This document shows, in pieces, positions 26,418 through 34,649 of a stretch of DNA of 64,000 nt. The position numbers were made by a program, and so were the translations under genes. The notes beneath the pieces are model-generated. The model saw only the letters and a program-made list of their open reading frames with translations. It did no database searches and was not told where the DNA came from. Positions within the stretch are counted from its first letter, which is position 1. Each line of letters opens with the position of its first letter. The DNA comes from Burkholderiaceae bacterium (GTDB lineage Bacteria; Pseudomonadota; Gammaproteobacteria; Burkholderiales; Burkholderiaceae_D): assembly GCA_031291325.1 (NCBI GenBank), contig JARLJG010000051.1, positions 1 through 64,000 on the forward strand, in the 5' to 3' direction.

Positions 26418-26936
26418 ATGTTTTCGCAATCTGCTCACTATCGCACTTCCAACAACGCCATTTTCGAAGCGCAACTCGCGGCGTTTCAGCAACTGTCCCA
26501 CATCGCCATCGAAGGCGCTGAAAAACTGGTCGCCTTGAACCTGGCCGCCGCCCGCGCCTCGGCCGACGAATCGACTGCCGCCGCCAAGGAATTGCTGTCC
26601 GCCGAAGATCCGCAATCCTTCTTCGTGCTCGCCGCTGCCTATGCCAAGCCGAACGCCGACAAAGCCTACGCCTTCAGCCAGCACATCAACGACATCGTTA
26701 CTGCCACCAAGGAAGAATTTACCAAGGTCGCCCAACAGCAAACCGCCGACCTGAGCAGCAAGGTCAGCGAACTGGTCGCCTCCGTCGTCCACACCAACGG
26801 CGCGCCGGCTGCTGCCGAAGCGCCGAAGGCGTTGGCCAGGAAGGCCGACGACAGCGCCGAAGCCAAGTCCGCCAAAGGCGAAGAACAAGCACCGGAAAAC
26901 GGCAAGAAGAGCAAGCGCGAAGCAATCGAGGAATAA
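26418..26936 (+). CDS. phaP: Phasin
   Basis: The protein has 172 aa from the ATG at 26418 behind TTGGAGA; the longer open frame lacks a ribosome-binding site. It has the phasin_2 pattern: AIFEAQLAAFQQLSHIAIEGAEKLVALNLAAARASADESTAAAKELL, all-helical and amphipathic, with an Ala/Lys/Glu-rich tail. Phasins coat polyhydroxyalkanoate granules in the cytoplasm and control their number and size. The gene stands alone. This implies that the organism stores PHA. Confidence 0.92.
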   Translation: MFSQSAHYRTSNNAIFEAQLAAFQQLSHIAIEGAEKLVALNLAAARASADESTAAAKELLSAEDPQSFFVLAAAYAKPNADKAYAFSQHINDIVTATKEEFTKVAQQQTADLSSKVSELVASVVHTNGAPAAAEAPKALARKADDSAEAKSAKGEEQAPENGKKSKREAIEE

Positions 26937-27010
26937 GGCGCGCAGCAAGGCCGGGGCCGCGATGGCATCCCGGCTGCGCCTCCGCCGCAACGCACACCAC
27001 GGCAATACAT

Positions 27011-27030
27011 GGCCCCGCACGCGCGGGGCC
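27011..27030. terminator. GC hairpin downstream of the phasin gene
   Basis: GGCCCCGC pairs perfectly with GCGGGGCC across a 4-nt loop, 75 bp after the phasin stop. The stem is strong but has no T-run. Confidence 0.35.
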
Positions 27031-27131
27031 GCCTCCCGCAGCCGCATGCAATCGGCGTCGATCGCGTGGATCTGCTATCCTGACGAGCCGGGACGGGTCC
27101 CGCCCGCCCGCTTTCGCCAGGAGAGGTTTGC

Positions 27132-27425
27132 ATGTACGTCGTCATATTCCGCGCCAAAGTGCGCGCCTTCGATGCCGAGTATTCCACCGTCGCCGCGCGC
27201 ATGCGCGAGCTGGCGCTGACCCAATTCGGCTGCCTCGATTTTCAAGCGCTCACCGAAGGCAGGGATGAAATCGCGCTCTCGTACTGGCCGGACGAAGCCA
27301 GCATCGTCGCCTGGAAAGCGCATAGCGAACACGTGCTGGCGCAACAGTTGGGCAGGGAGCGCTGGTACGAGTCGTACATCGTGCAAGTCGCGCAGATCGG
27401 GCGCGAGTATCGGGTAACTACCTAG
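27132..27425 (+). CDS. Antibiotic-biosynthesis-monooxygenase (ABM) domain protein
   Basis: The protein has 97 aa, a single ABM (dimeric alpha/beta barrel) domain: MYVVIFRAKVRAFDAEYSTVAARMRELALTQFGCLDF, then ALSYWPDEASIVAWKAHSEHVLAQQ. The AGGAGAGG site is well placed. These small dimeric enzymes oxidise quinone-like substrates or act as haem-degrading or detoxifying proteins. It is followed by a GNAT gene 10 bp later, so they are likely co-transcribed. Confidence 0.88.
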   Translation: MYVVIFRAKVRAFDAEYSTVAARMRELALTQFGCLDFQALTEGRDEIALSYWPDEASIVAWKAHSEHVLAQQLGRERWYESYIVQVAQIGREYRVTT

Positions 27426-27435
27426 CTGCTGCGCG

Positions 27436-28092
27436 ATGGAACCGTCTTGCAGCGTGCCCGATCCGCGCATGGTCGAGCGTTGGATCGAAGGCTGGACGCT
27501 GGCGCGCCTGACGCCGCCTCCGGTGCCCTATGGCGGCGGTTGGCGCGTCGATGTCGGCTGGCCCACGCAGCGCGCACGCTACGTTTTTCCGCGCATGCTG
27601 CCGGCGATCGGGGATCTGGCGTCGACTATTACCGAGCCGTGGATATTCCTGAAAGCCTGCGTAGCGCCGGCGGCGATGCAGGCAGTGCTGCCGTCGCGCT
27701 GGATCATCCAGCGCCCCGGATTCATGATGACCTGTGCCGCAGCGATGCCCGAAGCGCGCGGCTTGCCGGCGGGCTATGTGCTCGACGCGCGCCCCGGGCA
27801 AGCGGTCGCGCATGTCCGCGTGCTGGCGCCGGACGGTGCAACGGCGGCGAGCGGCCAGGTGGTGCGGGTCGGCGAGCACGCCATCTACAATATGATCGAA
27901 ACGCAGCCGCAACACCAACGCCTCGGCCTCGCACGCACGGTCATGAAGCAACTCGAAAAAATCGCGCAAGCGCAAGGCGCCACGCGCGGCCTGCTGGTCG
28001 CCACGCCCGAGGGACGCGCGCTGTATGAGACCCTGGGGTGGGAATTGTATTCGCTATACACGACGGCGGTGATTCCTGCGGCAGAGGCGTAA
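27436..28092 (+). CDS. GNAT-family acetyltransferase
   Basis: The protein has 218 aa. The acetyl-CoA-binding GNAT core is in the C-terminal half (QVVRVGEHAIYNMIETQPQHQRLGLARTVMKQLEKIAQAQGATRGLLVATPEGRALYETLGWE), including the Q-x-x-R-L-G-L pyrophosphate loop. The first 100 residues have no recognised domain. It is co-transcribed with the ABM gene. The last ten codons and the following palindromes are copied at 29014-29135. Confidence 0.85.
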   Translation: MEPSCSVPDPRMVERWIEGWTLARLTPPPVPYGGGWRVDVGWPTQRARYVFPRMLPAIGDLASTITEPWIFLKACVAPAAMQAVLPSRWIIQRPGFMMTCAAAMPEARGLPAGYVLDARPGQAVAHVRVLAPDGATAASGQVVRVGEHAIYNMIETQPQHQRLGLARTVMKQLEKIAQAQGATRGLLVATPEGRALYETLGWELYSLYTTAVIPAAEA

Positions 28093-28178
28093 GTTGGGCT
28101 GCAAAGCCCAACATCGGGCGTGCGCGGTATCTGCGACCTCCAATGTTGGGCTGGTGAGGCGCTAGCCCAACGTACCCG
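28057..28178 (+). repeat. Left copy of a 122-bp direct repeat flanking brnTA
   Basis: The repeat starts within the last codons of the GNAT gene and includes a REP pair of the TTGGGCT family (28089-28112 and inverted 28144-28174). It is about 96 percent identical to 29014-29135. A further REP half (28198-28230) follows. Confidence 0.8.
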
Positions 28179-28286
28179 CTGCGTAGATCCGCAGGGCGCG
28201 TAAGTTGCGCTGGCGAGGCGTTAGCCCAAGCGCTTTCACCATTGCCAATCAGGCAGCGTAAATTTCAGCTTGAATTTTTGGCGTTT

Positions 28287-28310
28287 TGTAACTACAATAA
28301 TGTAACTACA
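28287..28310. promoter_or_regulatory. Twin TGTAACTACA operators upstream of brnT
   Basis: Two copies of TGTAACTACA (28287-28296 and 28301-28310) lie 14 bp apart, immediately before the brnT start. Each is itself a TGTA-TACA inverted repeat. BrnA antitoxins repress their own operon, so this is a plausible BrnA or BrnTA operator. Confidence 0.6.
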
Positions 28311-28313
28311 TCA

Positions 28314-28610
28314 ATGGGGTTACGATTGTTTTCATGGGACGATGCCAAGAACGAGAGTAACCAGCGTAAACACGGCGTCAGTTTCGAGGCTGCCAAACTG
28401 GTATTTGACGACCCCTTGCACGTCACCCGGCAGGATCGCATCGAGAACGGCGAGCAACGCTGGCAAACGATAGGCATGGCGGGTGGCGTCGTCCTGCTGC
28501 TGGTCGCCCATACGTGGTTGGACGCTGAAAACGGCGAGGAACACATACGCATCGTATCAGCGCGGCGCACCACCAAGCTGGAGAGGAAGATATATGAACA
28601 AGGTACCTGA
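28314..28610 (+). CDS. brnT: BrnT-family ribonuclease toxin
   Basis: The protein has 98 aa from the ATG at 28314 (MGLRLFSWDD). The BrnT pattern is complete: FSWDDAKNESNQRKHGVSFEAAKLVFDDP, a central strand region (RWQTIGMAGGVVLLLVAHT) and the signature C-terminus EEHIRIVSARRTTKLERKIYE. BrnT is a RelE-fold ribonuclease that blocks translation until bound by BrnA. The gene overlaps brnA by 17 bp. The module sits between 122-bp direct repeats. Confidence 0.93.
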   Translation: MGLRLFSWDDAKNESNQRKHGVSFEAAKLVFDDPLHVTRQDRIENGEQRWQTIGMAGGVVLLLVAHTWLDAENGEEHIRIVSARRTTKLERKIYEQGT

Positions 28611-28866
28611 ATCCGTGCGCAAGGAATTGGCCGCGCTGGCTGCAAAGCAGGAGAGCGAAATCGATTTTTCCGACATTCCGGCGAGCGCCGCGCAAGACTG
28701 GAAAGGCGCTGTGCGCGGGAAGTTCTATCGGCCACTCAAGCAGCAATTGACGGTGCGTATCGACGCCGATGTGGTGGAATGGCTCAAGAGTCAAGGCAAA
28801 GGCTATCAAAGCCGCCTCAACGAGATTTTGCGGTCGGCGATGTTGGATACAGCACGGCGACGGTAG
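28594..28866 (+). CDS. brnA: BrnA-family antitoxin
   Basis: The protein has 90 aa, starting inside the end of brnT after a GAGAGGAAG site. The N-terminal toxin-neutralising region (SEIDFSDIPASAAQDWKGAVRGKFYRP) is followed by a ribbon-helix-helix segment (QQLTVRIDADVVEWLKSQGKGYQSRLNEILRSAM), typical of BrnA. It neutralises BrnT and represses the operon. It is shorter than, but clearly related to, the orphan antitoxin at 62809. Confidence 0.92.
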   Translation: MNKVPESVRKELAALAAKQESEIDFSDIPASAAQDWKGAVRGKFYRPLKQQLTVRIDADVVEWLKSQGKGYQSRLNEILRSAMLDTARRR

Positions 28867-28895
28867 GAGCCGCGAACAGCATTACGGCGAGTCAG

Positions 28896-29006
28896 GTAGG
28901 GTGGGCAGATTTCTGCCCACGCGGTTGGTGATCAAAGCGCCAACAAGACATGTTCATTTCGTTTTGCACTTCGCGCCGCGTGGGCACAACGGCGTGCCCA
29001 CCCTAC
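28896..29006. repeat. REPIN-like pair, GTGGGCA family
   Basis: The left palindrome (28896-28920, GTAGGGTGGGCA...TGCCCAC) and the inverted right palindrome (28980-29006, ending CCCTAC) flank a spacer of about 60 bp downstream of brnA. A second copy of this family is at 41053-41121. Confidence 0.7.
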
Positions 29007-29013
29007 CAAACTT

Positions 29014-29135
29014 TACACGACGGCGGTGATTCCTGCGGCAGAGGCGTAGGTTGGGCTGCAAAGCCCAACATCGGGCGTGCGCGGTATCTGCGACCTCCGA
29101 TGTTGGGCTGGTGAGGCTTTAGCCCAACCTACCCG
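29014..29135 (+). repeat. Right copy of the 122-bp direct repeat flanking brnTA
   Basis: This copy includes a duplicate of the 3' end of the GNAT gene and a REP pair (29046-29069 and inverted 29102-29132). Only about five positions differ from 28057-28178; the offset is 957 bp. Confidence 0.8.
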
Positions 29136-29162
29136 GTGGCGAGCAGAATTGGCAACAATGGG

Positions 29163-29942
29163 CTAGCGCCGCGCCCCTTCGCCCTCCATCCCCTCAAACA
29201 ACTTCGCCATCCCTTTGGCCATGCTCAAGCGCGACGCCATCGACGGATACGACGTAAACAACGATTGCGGCGGCGCAGTCGCTGCCAGCTTGGTGTAGAA
29301 GCCCAGCATGTCGCGCGTGGACCAGCCGGCGCGGTGGGCCAGCAGCATGCCGAGGTCGTCGGCTTCGGTCTCTTGCTGGATCGATAGCGTGGCCAGCCGC
29401 AGTTGCAGCGACAGGTCGAGGTCGAGTTGCGCCATCGCCACTTGCGCGGTGGTGGTCTTGCGTCCGCCGATGCGCAGCACTTCGGACAATTCCTCGCGGT
29501 GATGCTCGGCTACCGCGTGCGCGATTTCGTGCGCCAGCAGCATGGCGAGTTCGCCATCGCTGAGCTTCAGGCGGTCGACAAAGGCGCTGCCGATGACGAG
29601 CTTGCCGCCGGCCATGCAAAACGCCTCGGCGCCGGGGTCGCTGGTGGTATGGAATTCCCAATTCCATTGCTTGACCTCGGGCTTCAAGGTCGCGGCGGCG
29701 GCGACCAGCGTGGCGCCGATCTTGCGCACGCGGCGCGTCAACGCGGCGTCGGCATCGAGTTGCTTGGCGGCCGCGTAGTCGGCCAGGACATCGCTGTAGC
29801 GCACTTGCGTGGCGCGATTCACTTCGGCGGTCGAAAATGCCACGTCTGCCCAGCGGCCGGTGCCGGGCACTTCGATCACTTCAGCCATTGCGGCCTGTTG
29901 CAAGCACACAAAGCCGAGACAAAAGAGCCAGATCGCTTTCAT
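29163..29942 (-). CDS. M48-family zinc metallopeptidase, exported
   Basis: The protein has 259 aa from the ATG at 29940-29942 with AGGAGGAG upstream. The signal peptide ends AAMAEV (cleavage near 20). The zinc-binding motif HEIAH (138-142) and the third ligand in QQETEADDLGM mark a complete M48 active site of the Oma1/LoiP/YfgC group. It is probably a periplasmic or membrane-associated protease or chaperone of envelope quality control. Confidence 0.92.
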   Translation of the reverse strand: MKAIWLFCLGFVCLQQAAMAEVIEVPGTGRWADVAFSTAEVNRATQVRYSDVLADYAAAKQLDADAALTRRVRKIGATLVAAAATLKPEVKQWNWEFHTTSDPGAEAFCMAGGKLVIGSAFVDRLKLSDGELAMLLAHEIAHAVAEHHREELSEVLRIGGRKTTTAQVAMAQLDLDLSLQLRLATLSIQQETEADDLGMLLAHRAGWSTRDMLGFYTKLAATAPPQSLFTSYPSMASRLSMAKGMAKLFEGMEGEGARR

Positions 29943-30159
29943 CGCTCCTCCTGTAATCCGCAGGGCGGGCGCAAATCCCCCGCGCTTGGCGACCCCGGTT
30001 CCGCCGGCATACGGCGGAACCGGGAAATCGTATAAATAATATATACAATTAATCCGCGCACTGCAATCTTTTCCGCAATCTTTCGACACCGCCTGTTGCG
30101 CAAGGCCGTTGCCGATTCGGCACGCCGCATTGCAGCAAAAATTCGCAAGCGCCGGCTGG

Positions 30160-30193
30160 CTTTCATCAGGCGGTCATATTCGCCTAATAGAAT
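30160..30193 (+). promoter_or_regulatory. Pho box and -10 element upstream of pstS
   Basis: Two heptamers, CTTTCAT (30160-30166) and CGGTCAT (30171-30177), each match the PhoB half-site CTGTCAT at 6 of 7 positions and are spaced 11 bp apart as required. A -10 hexamer TAGAAT (30188-30193; 5 of 6) follows after a 10-bp gap, the usual layout at PhoB-activated promoters. The pstS start is 134 bp further on. Confidence 0.7.
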
Positions 30194-30326
30194 CCTAAGT
30201 GTTGCCACATTTCAATGCGCGCGTGGGAATTTAGAGCTGGAAACCCGCCTCAGGTTTTGCGGCCAATCCTGCGCGCCTCGTCCCGTTCTGCGTTGCGTCC
30301 GTGCGGACGGAAAGCAAAGGTGTGCT

Positions 30327-31373
30327 ATGTCTCTGTATAGAAATTTACTTTTGGTTATCCTTGCATTGTGCGCCGTCTCGTCGGCGAACGCAACCGATGT
30401 CAACGGGGCCGGCTCGTCCGCCGCCAAACCGTTGTACACCAGTTGGGCGCAAGCCTACCACCAGGCGGTGGCCGATAACGTCGCCTACGATCCGGTCGGC
30501 TCGTCCGGCGGCCTGAAGAAGATCAAGGAACGCAGCGTCGATTTCGGCGCTTCCGATGTCGCCATGAGCCGCGCCGACGCCGCCAAGGAAAACCTGATCT
30601 GCTTTCCGACCTCGGTCTCGGGCGTGGTGCCGTTCGTCAACCTGCACGGCTTCAAGCCCGGCCAGATCAATTTGAATGGCCCGGTGCTGGCCGACATCTA
30701 CTCCGGCAAGATCAAGCGCTGGAACGATCCGGCGATAGTCGCGTTGAACCGCGAGCGCGCAATGCCGGGCGACGCCATCGTGCCGATCGCGCGCCAGGAC
30801 GGCTCCGGCACCACCTATAATTTCACCGACTATCTGTCCAAGGTCAGCCAATCCTGGCGCGACAGTTTCGGCACCAATTTCCTGATTCCGTGGCCAGCCT
30901 CGGTGGTGCAGGCCAAGGGCAGCGGCGGCGTGGTCGAGGCGGTCGTGAAGACCCCCAACTCCATCGGCTACGTCGACTACAGCTACGTGCTGGAAAAGAA
31001 TCTCGCCTACACCAAGCTGCAAAATCGCGGCGGCCAGTTCGTCGAGCCGACCTTCGACGCATTCACCTCGGCGCTCACCAACAGCGACTGGAAAACCCAA
31101 GGCACCTTCGACGAAATGCTGACCGACAAATCCGGCGTCGAAAGCTGGCCGATCACCGCCGGCACCTTCGTCATCATCCCCAAGGTCGCCAACGACCCCG
31201 ACAAGACCATCGCCACGCTGAAGTTCTTCAGTTGGGCCTTCATGAACGGCGACAACATCGCCAGAAAAGTCGGCTCGGTGCGCCTGACCGATTCGCTGCA
31301 AGCCAAGGTGTACAGCCTGCTGACCACGGTGACGGACAAGAATGGCAAACCCTTGAAGTGGACGATATATTAG
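30327..31373 (+). CDS. pstS: Phosphate ABC transporter substrate-binding protein PstS
   Basis: The protein has 348 aa from the ATG at 30327; the upstream open frame is the leader region. A signal peptide (cleavage after SSANA, residue 22) is followed by the PstS core: VNGAGSSAAKPLYTSWAQAYHQ, YDPVGSSGGLKKIKERSVDFGASDVAM, ARQDGSGTTYNFTDYL and SIGYVDYSYV, all phosphate-ligating loops. It captures phosphate in the periplasm for the PstCAB channel. No pstC, pstA or pstB follows, so it works with a transporter encoded elsewhere or is an accessory copy. A Pho box upstream predicts phosphate-starvation induction. Confidence 0.95.
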   Translation: MSLYRNLLLVILALCAVSSANATDVNGAGSSAAKPLYTSWAQAYHQAVADNVAYDPVGSSGGLKKIKERSVDFGASDVAMSRADAAKENLICFPTSVSGVVPFVNLHGFKPGQINLNGPVLADIYSGKIKRWNDPAIVALNRERAMPGDAIVPIARQDGSGTTYNFTDYLSKVSQSWRDSFGTNFLIPWPASVVQAKGSGGVVEAVVKTPNSIGYVDYSYVLEKNLAYTKLQNRGGQFVEPTFDAFTSALTNSDWKTQGTFDEMLTDKSGVESWPITAGTFVIIPKVANDPDKTIATLKFFSWAFMNGDNIARKVGSVRLTDSLQAKVYSLLTTVTDKNGKPLKWTIY

Positions 31374-31375
31374 AG

Positions 31376-31403
31376 ATGGCGCAGTGATTTTCCAGCGCGC
31401 CAT
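31376..31403. terminator. Hairpin after pstS
   Basis: ATGGCGC (31376-31382) pairs with GCGCCAT (31397-31403) directly after the pstS stop; a convergent gene ends at 31426. The stem is modest, with a short T-run inside the loop rather than after it. Confidence 0.35.
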
Positions 31404-31425
31404 TGCGTAGCATCGCAACAGGGTT

Positions 31426-32103
31426 TCAGCGAAGATCGATCTCGTCCGCAACCCAGCCGTCCGGCGCAAGATGCATACCCTCGCGAAGCTGCATCTTGCC
31501 TTCGCCTTCCATCGCTCTGGCGATCGTCGGGAAGACGGTCAGTGCCCGTCGGTCCCGCGCCCAGTTCGTCGGTAGAATTTTGTAGGTGTACAACACCGAT
31601 GTCCTGGTCTCGCCGTCCTGGTCGATTGGCGGCTCCCACCCCACGACACGGTCGAGCGAGAGGGTGGCCGCGCACAGGTCTGCATCGTAGGTAACGCGCT
31701 TTCCGGGAGTCGCCACGACGATGGGGAAGTGCAGGTAGCTCCGGTTGCCCTCCGGTGTGAGGTCGTATTGCACCGCATGAGCGGTGACCTGGTTGCCGTG
31801 TCCGTCGCTGCGCTCGATTACCGTCGTCCTTGCCTTGACCAGGCCAAGGCTTTCCAGCACCGGCATTTGTGTCGAATCGCGCGTCTTGTTGGCGCTGTCT
31901 TCGCTTGTCACAAAGACGGGCCAGTTGTATTTGGCCAGGCACAGGTGTCCGCGCTGCTCCAGGAAATATTTGGTCGCAGCGGTAAAATTTTGAGCGTTGG
32001 CTTCCCGCTTTCCCCGTCCGTCACTGCACCCGAATAACACAGGCGCAAGAAGGAGGGGAAGCAGGCCGCACAGCAAACGCTGGCGCGAGAAAATCGGGTT
32101 CAT
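31426..32103 (-). CDS. Hypothetical lipoprotein
   Basis: The protein has 225 aa. The lipoprotein signal ends in the lipobox LFGC (Cys26), and the mature part has no recognised family. It contains two further Cys (HLCLAKYNWPV and DADLCAATL) that could form a disulfide. It is 15 bp downstream of the di-haem peroxidase gene on the same strand, so they are likely one operon. It may be an inner- or outer-membrane-anchored partner of the peroxidase; that is inference from position only. Confidence 0.75.
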   Translation of the reverse strand: MNPIFSRQRLLCGLLPLLLAPVLFGCSDGRGKREANAQNFTAATKYFLEQRGHLCLAKYNWPVFVTSEDSANKTRDSTQMPVLESLGLVKARTTVIERSDGHGNQVTAHAVQYDLTPEGNRSYLHFPIVVATPGKRVTYDADLCAATLSLDRVVGWEPPIDQDGETRTSVLYTYKILPTNWARDRRALTVFPTIARAMEGEGKMQLREGMHLAPDGWVADEIDLR

Positions 32104-32118
32104 TGCGATCGCATTCGG

Positions 32119-33675
32119 TCAGTTCACGCAAGTCCCGCTGGCGGGCGTCGTGGCCGGCGGCTGGTAGCCGTCCGTCAAGGTGTTGAGGAAGCAGACCAAA
32201 TCCGAAACGTCTTGCGCAGACATCGCAGGTGTGGAGTGAAACGGGCGAGCATAGACGCTGCTGCCGCCACTGGTAGTCGAACCGGTGCCGGTGCTTGCCT
32301 TTCTGCGCGGAACCCGGTCGCGATCGGGGGTCGGGGTAACGATGACCACGCTGGTGGCTGTGCCCATTGGCTGCTCTTCGTCGACGTTGACCTGATAAAC
32401 CGCGGGCAGATCGTTGAAGGTGGCAATCGTGGCGCCCGCAGCGTAGCTGGGGAACAGCGCATAGCTCGGGTTTTGCGTGACCTTGCTGCTGTCGCCGCCA
32501 GAACTGGGGTACCAATATTCCGGGTTGGTGTCGCGCGTGTTATAGAAATTGACCACCTGGGTGAGCGAATGAAACACGCCATTGTGCAAAAAGGCCGTGC
32601 GCGTGGCGATGTTGCGCAGGGTGGGCACTTTGAAGAGGCCGCAATATGCATTCGCGGAACCCGGCTCGCTGGGCAGGTGGTCGATGCGAGCCGGCCCGCA
32701 CAGCCCCATGTCGTAATAGGACGAATTGGCGTTCAGCGGAATCGGATCCGGATTGTTGGGAATGGAATTGTCGTTGCGCGGCGCGCCGATGGCCTGGTAG
32801 GTGAAGTCCGTAAAGAGCGCATAGGAGCCTTGATAATTCAGACCGGTGTAGTGACAGGCCGCGCAATTGCCGTTGTTTCTGAAGACCGAGAGTCCCCGCG
32901 TTTCGGCGGCAGTCAGCGCGCCGGCAGTCGTTCCTTCGAGGTAGCGATCGTACTTGCTCGAGTAAGGGAGGAAACTCGGATCTTCGCTCTCGAAGGCCTG
33001 TATCGCCTGGGCCACGTAGCCGAGCGCCGTCGTCACGTCGCTCAGCGCGTTGGCGCCGAAGGCTTGCTGAAACAACGGCGCATAGGATGCAGTTTGAATG
33101 GTTTGCACAATCGCTGCGGGAGTCGTGTTCATCTCGACCGGATTCAGCAGAGGCATCGTCGCCTGAACGGTCAGCGTGTCAGCCCGCCCATCCCACATGA
33201 AGCCCCCGCCAGGCGCATTCAACGAGACCTTGTCGGGGTTCAACGCGGCGTCCGAGTAAGTCGGCGTCATGGATTTGTAACGCAGCGAAGGCACCGCGCG
33301 CGCGCCCGATTGCGTGGGATCCGAACCCAATTGAACCGCCAGGCTGTTGGGCGGCCCGTAAGCGTAAGCCGGATCGTGGCAGCTTGCGCAGGACATGTTC
33401 TTGCCGCTCGACAGATTCTTGTCGAAAAACAGATTCTTGCCGACCTGGGCGGCCAGGGACAAGGCGCCCGCCGTGCTGGAAGATGCAGTAGTTGACGTGG
33501 ACGTTGCAGTAGTAGTCGATGTGGAGCCGGTCGATGTGGATGTGGATGTCGATGTCGATGTCGATGTGCCGGAAGCGCCTCCACTGTCACCGCCGCCACC
33601 ACAGGCAGTACATAGGCACAGCGCAAATAGCGCAGTCAGATTCTGCAGACTGCGTCGGCTCAGCAAGGTATTCAT
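32119..33675 (-). CDS. Di-haem cytochrome c peroxidase / MauG-like lipoprotein
   Basis: The protein has 518 aa with an AGGAG site before the ATG. The lipobox LCTAC (Cys25) is followed by a Ser/Thr-only linker (residues 33-68). Two haem c sites, CASCH (96-100) and CAACH (271-275), sit in the usual N- and C-terminal lobes, with conserved FMWDGRADTL and PTLRNIATRTAFLHNGVF segments. Family members reduce peroxide or perform MauG-like oxidations in the periplasm. Two insertions in the C-terminal half (after TPTPDRDRVPRRKAS and the Thr/Ser stretch) are unusual. It is lipid-anchored and co-transcribed with a second lipoprotein. Confidence 0.92.
   Translation of the reverse strand: MNTLLSRRSLQNLTALFALCLCTACGGGGDSGGASGTSTSTSTSTSTSTGSTSTTTATSTSTTASSSTAGALSLAAQVGKNLFFDKNLSSGKNMSCASCHDPAYAYGPPNSLAVQLGSDPTQSGARAVPSLRYKSMTPTYSDAALNPDKVSLNAPGGGFMWDGRADTLTVQATMPLLNPVEMNTTPAAIVQTIQTASYAPLFQQAFGANALSDVTTALGYVAQAIQAFESEDPSFLPYSSKYDRYLEGTTAGALTAAETRGLSVFRNNGNCAACHYTGLNYQGSYALFTDFTYQAIGAPRNDNSIPNNPDPIPLNANSSYYDMGLCGPARIDHLPSEPGSANAYCGLFKVPTLRNIATRTAFLHNGVFHSLTQVVNFYNTRDTNPEYWYPSSGGDSSKVTQNPSYALFPSYAAGATIATFNDLPAVYQVNVDEEQPMGTATSVVIVTPTPDRDRVPRRKASTGTGSTTSGGSSVYARPFHSTPAMSAQDVSDLVCFLNTLTDGYQPPATTPASGTCVN
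33515..33572. repeat. Hexamer microsatellite in the peroxidase linker
   Basis: Tandem GATGTG/GATGTC hexamers on the plus strand encode the Ser-Thr linker of the peroxidase. Unit gain or loss keeps the frame and changes only the length of the tether between lipid anchor and enzyme. Confidence 0.6.
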
Positions 33676-34649
33676 GTTGTTACACTCCTAAAGGTAAGGT
33701 TTGGATAGCCGGCTATCTGAAACCCAAAATCTCTTCGTTGAAGAAATTCGGTTTCTGCACGTCTAGCAAATTCAGGAAGTCGGCAAGGATGATCGTGCCT
33801 CTCGAAACGGAAAAACATCGGATGTTACAGCTCTATGACATGTCACCGACTGTGCGCTACTGTCAGTGTCGCTGCTCAGATTATTGGAGATTGCGCGGCT
33901 TCGCCTTGATCTGCATCAACGCAGCTAATGCCAGTTGGTGCAAGAGGTGAAAAACTCAATTGTTTATGTTGACCTGTGTGGCATTTTGGCCTCTTTCTAC
34001 CGAGGTAGAAAGCGAAAAAAGACTCTGAGAACGAAATAGTTTTCATTCACAATCGGCGGTGTCACGATTTGTACTATGCATCGGATTATAGAAATCCGTA
34101 TTGGATCCAATTACAGGGTCGCGGCAAGGAAAATACGGAAGGATATGGCGTTTTATGTCATGTCAATGACAGCGATGAAATTTAGTGCGCCGATCGCGGT
34201 ATCGATCACCTCATCCCGAATGGCACAAGTCGCCCAAGGGGGCCAGCCTGAAGTTTATTCCGGTGCAGTAGGTTCGATTTGAGCTGGAGGCCGAGCCGCT
34301 TGATCTTGGCGGCTTCCGGCAAAACGAGCGCGTGGAAACTGGTTCGCATATTATGTCGTCCGGCTTCGCACTGCTGCGCGTGACCGGCACCGAGTGGTGA
34401 CAGCGGGGATTTGCCTCCTGCCTGCCGGCTTTGATTTCCCTTCGATTCGCCTCTCATAATTATGGGATATCCCGCCGTGCCGATCTTCGGTAAAATTGCG
34501 GATAGTTTTGCCGAATGCGCGAAACGAGTAAGTTCGCAGGGTGGCGGAGAATCCAAAGCGCGCGTTTCGTCCATCGTCGTCGGAGCCGTCTTGGCCGAGA
34601 CGCATCGGTGCGGATTTTTACGGGCGATACAACAACAAAGGGCAAGGCA
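33676..34649. other. Gene-poor region with inverted repeats
   Basis: There is no convincing gene in 974 bp; the short open frames lack ribosome-binding sites and family-like sequence. Two palindromes stand out: GATAGCCGGCTATC (33704-33717), 29 bp upstream of the peroxidase start, and CTTTCTACCGAGGTAGAAAG (33993-34012), a 9-bp-arm inverted repeat. Composition is more AT-rich than the flanks, suggesting decayed or acquired sequence. Confidence 0.45.
33993..34012. promoter_or_regulatory. 20-bp inverted repeat, possible operator
   Basis: CTTTCTACC and GGTAGAAAG are perfect 9-bp arms around a central GA. The arms are too tightly spaced for an RNA hairpin, so a dimeric protein site is more likely. 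Confidence 0.35.

Noticed and set aside
33970..33995. Sigma-54 promoter (TGTGGCATTTTGGCC)
   Set aside because: Neither the GG-N10-GC spacing nor the -12 TTGC is correct.
34076..34282. Small 68-codon frame in the gene desert
   Set aside because: No ribosome-binding site and no domain-like sequence; probably decayed DNA.
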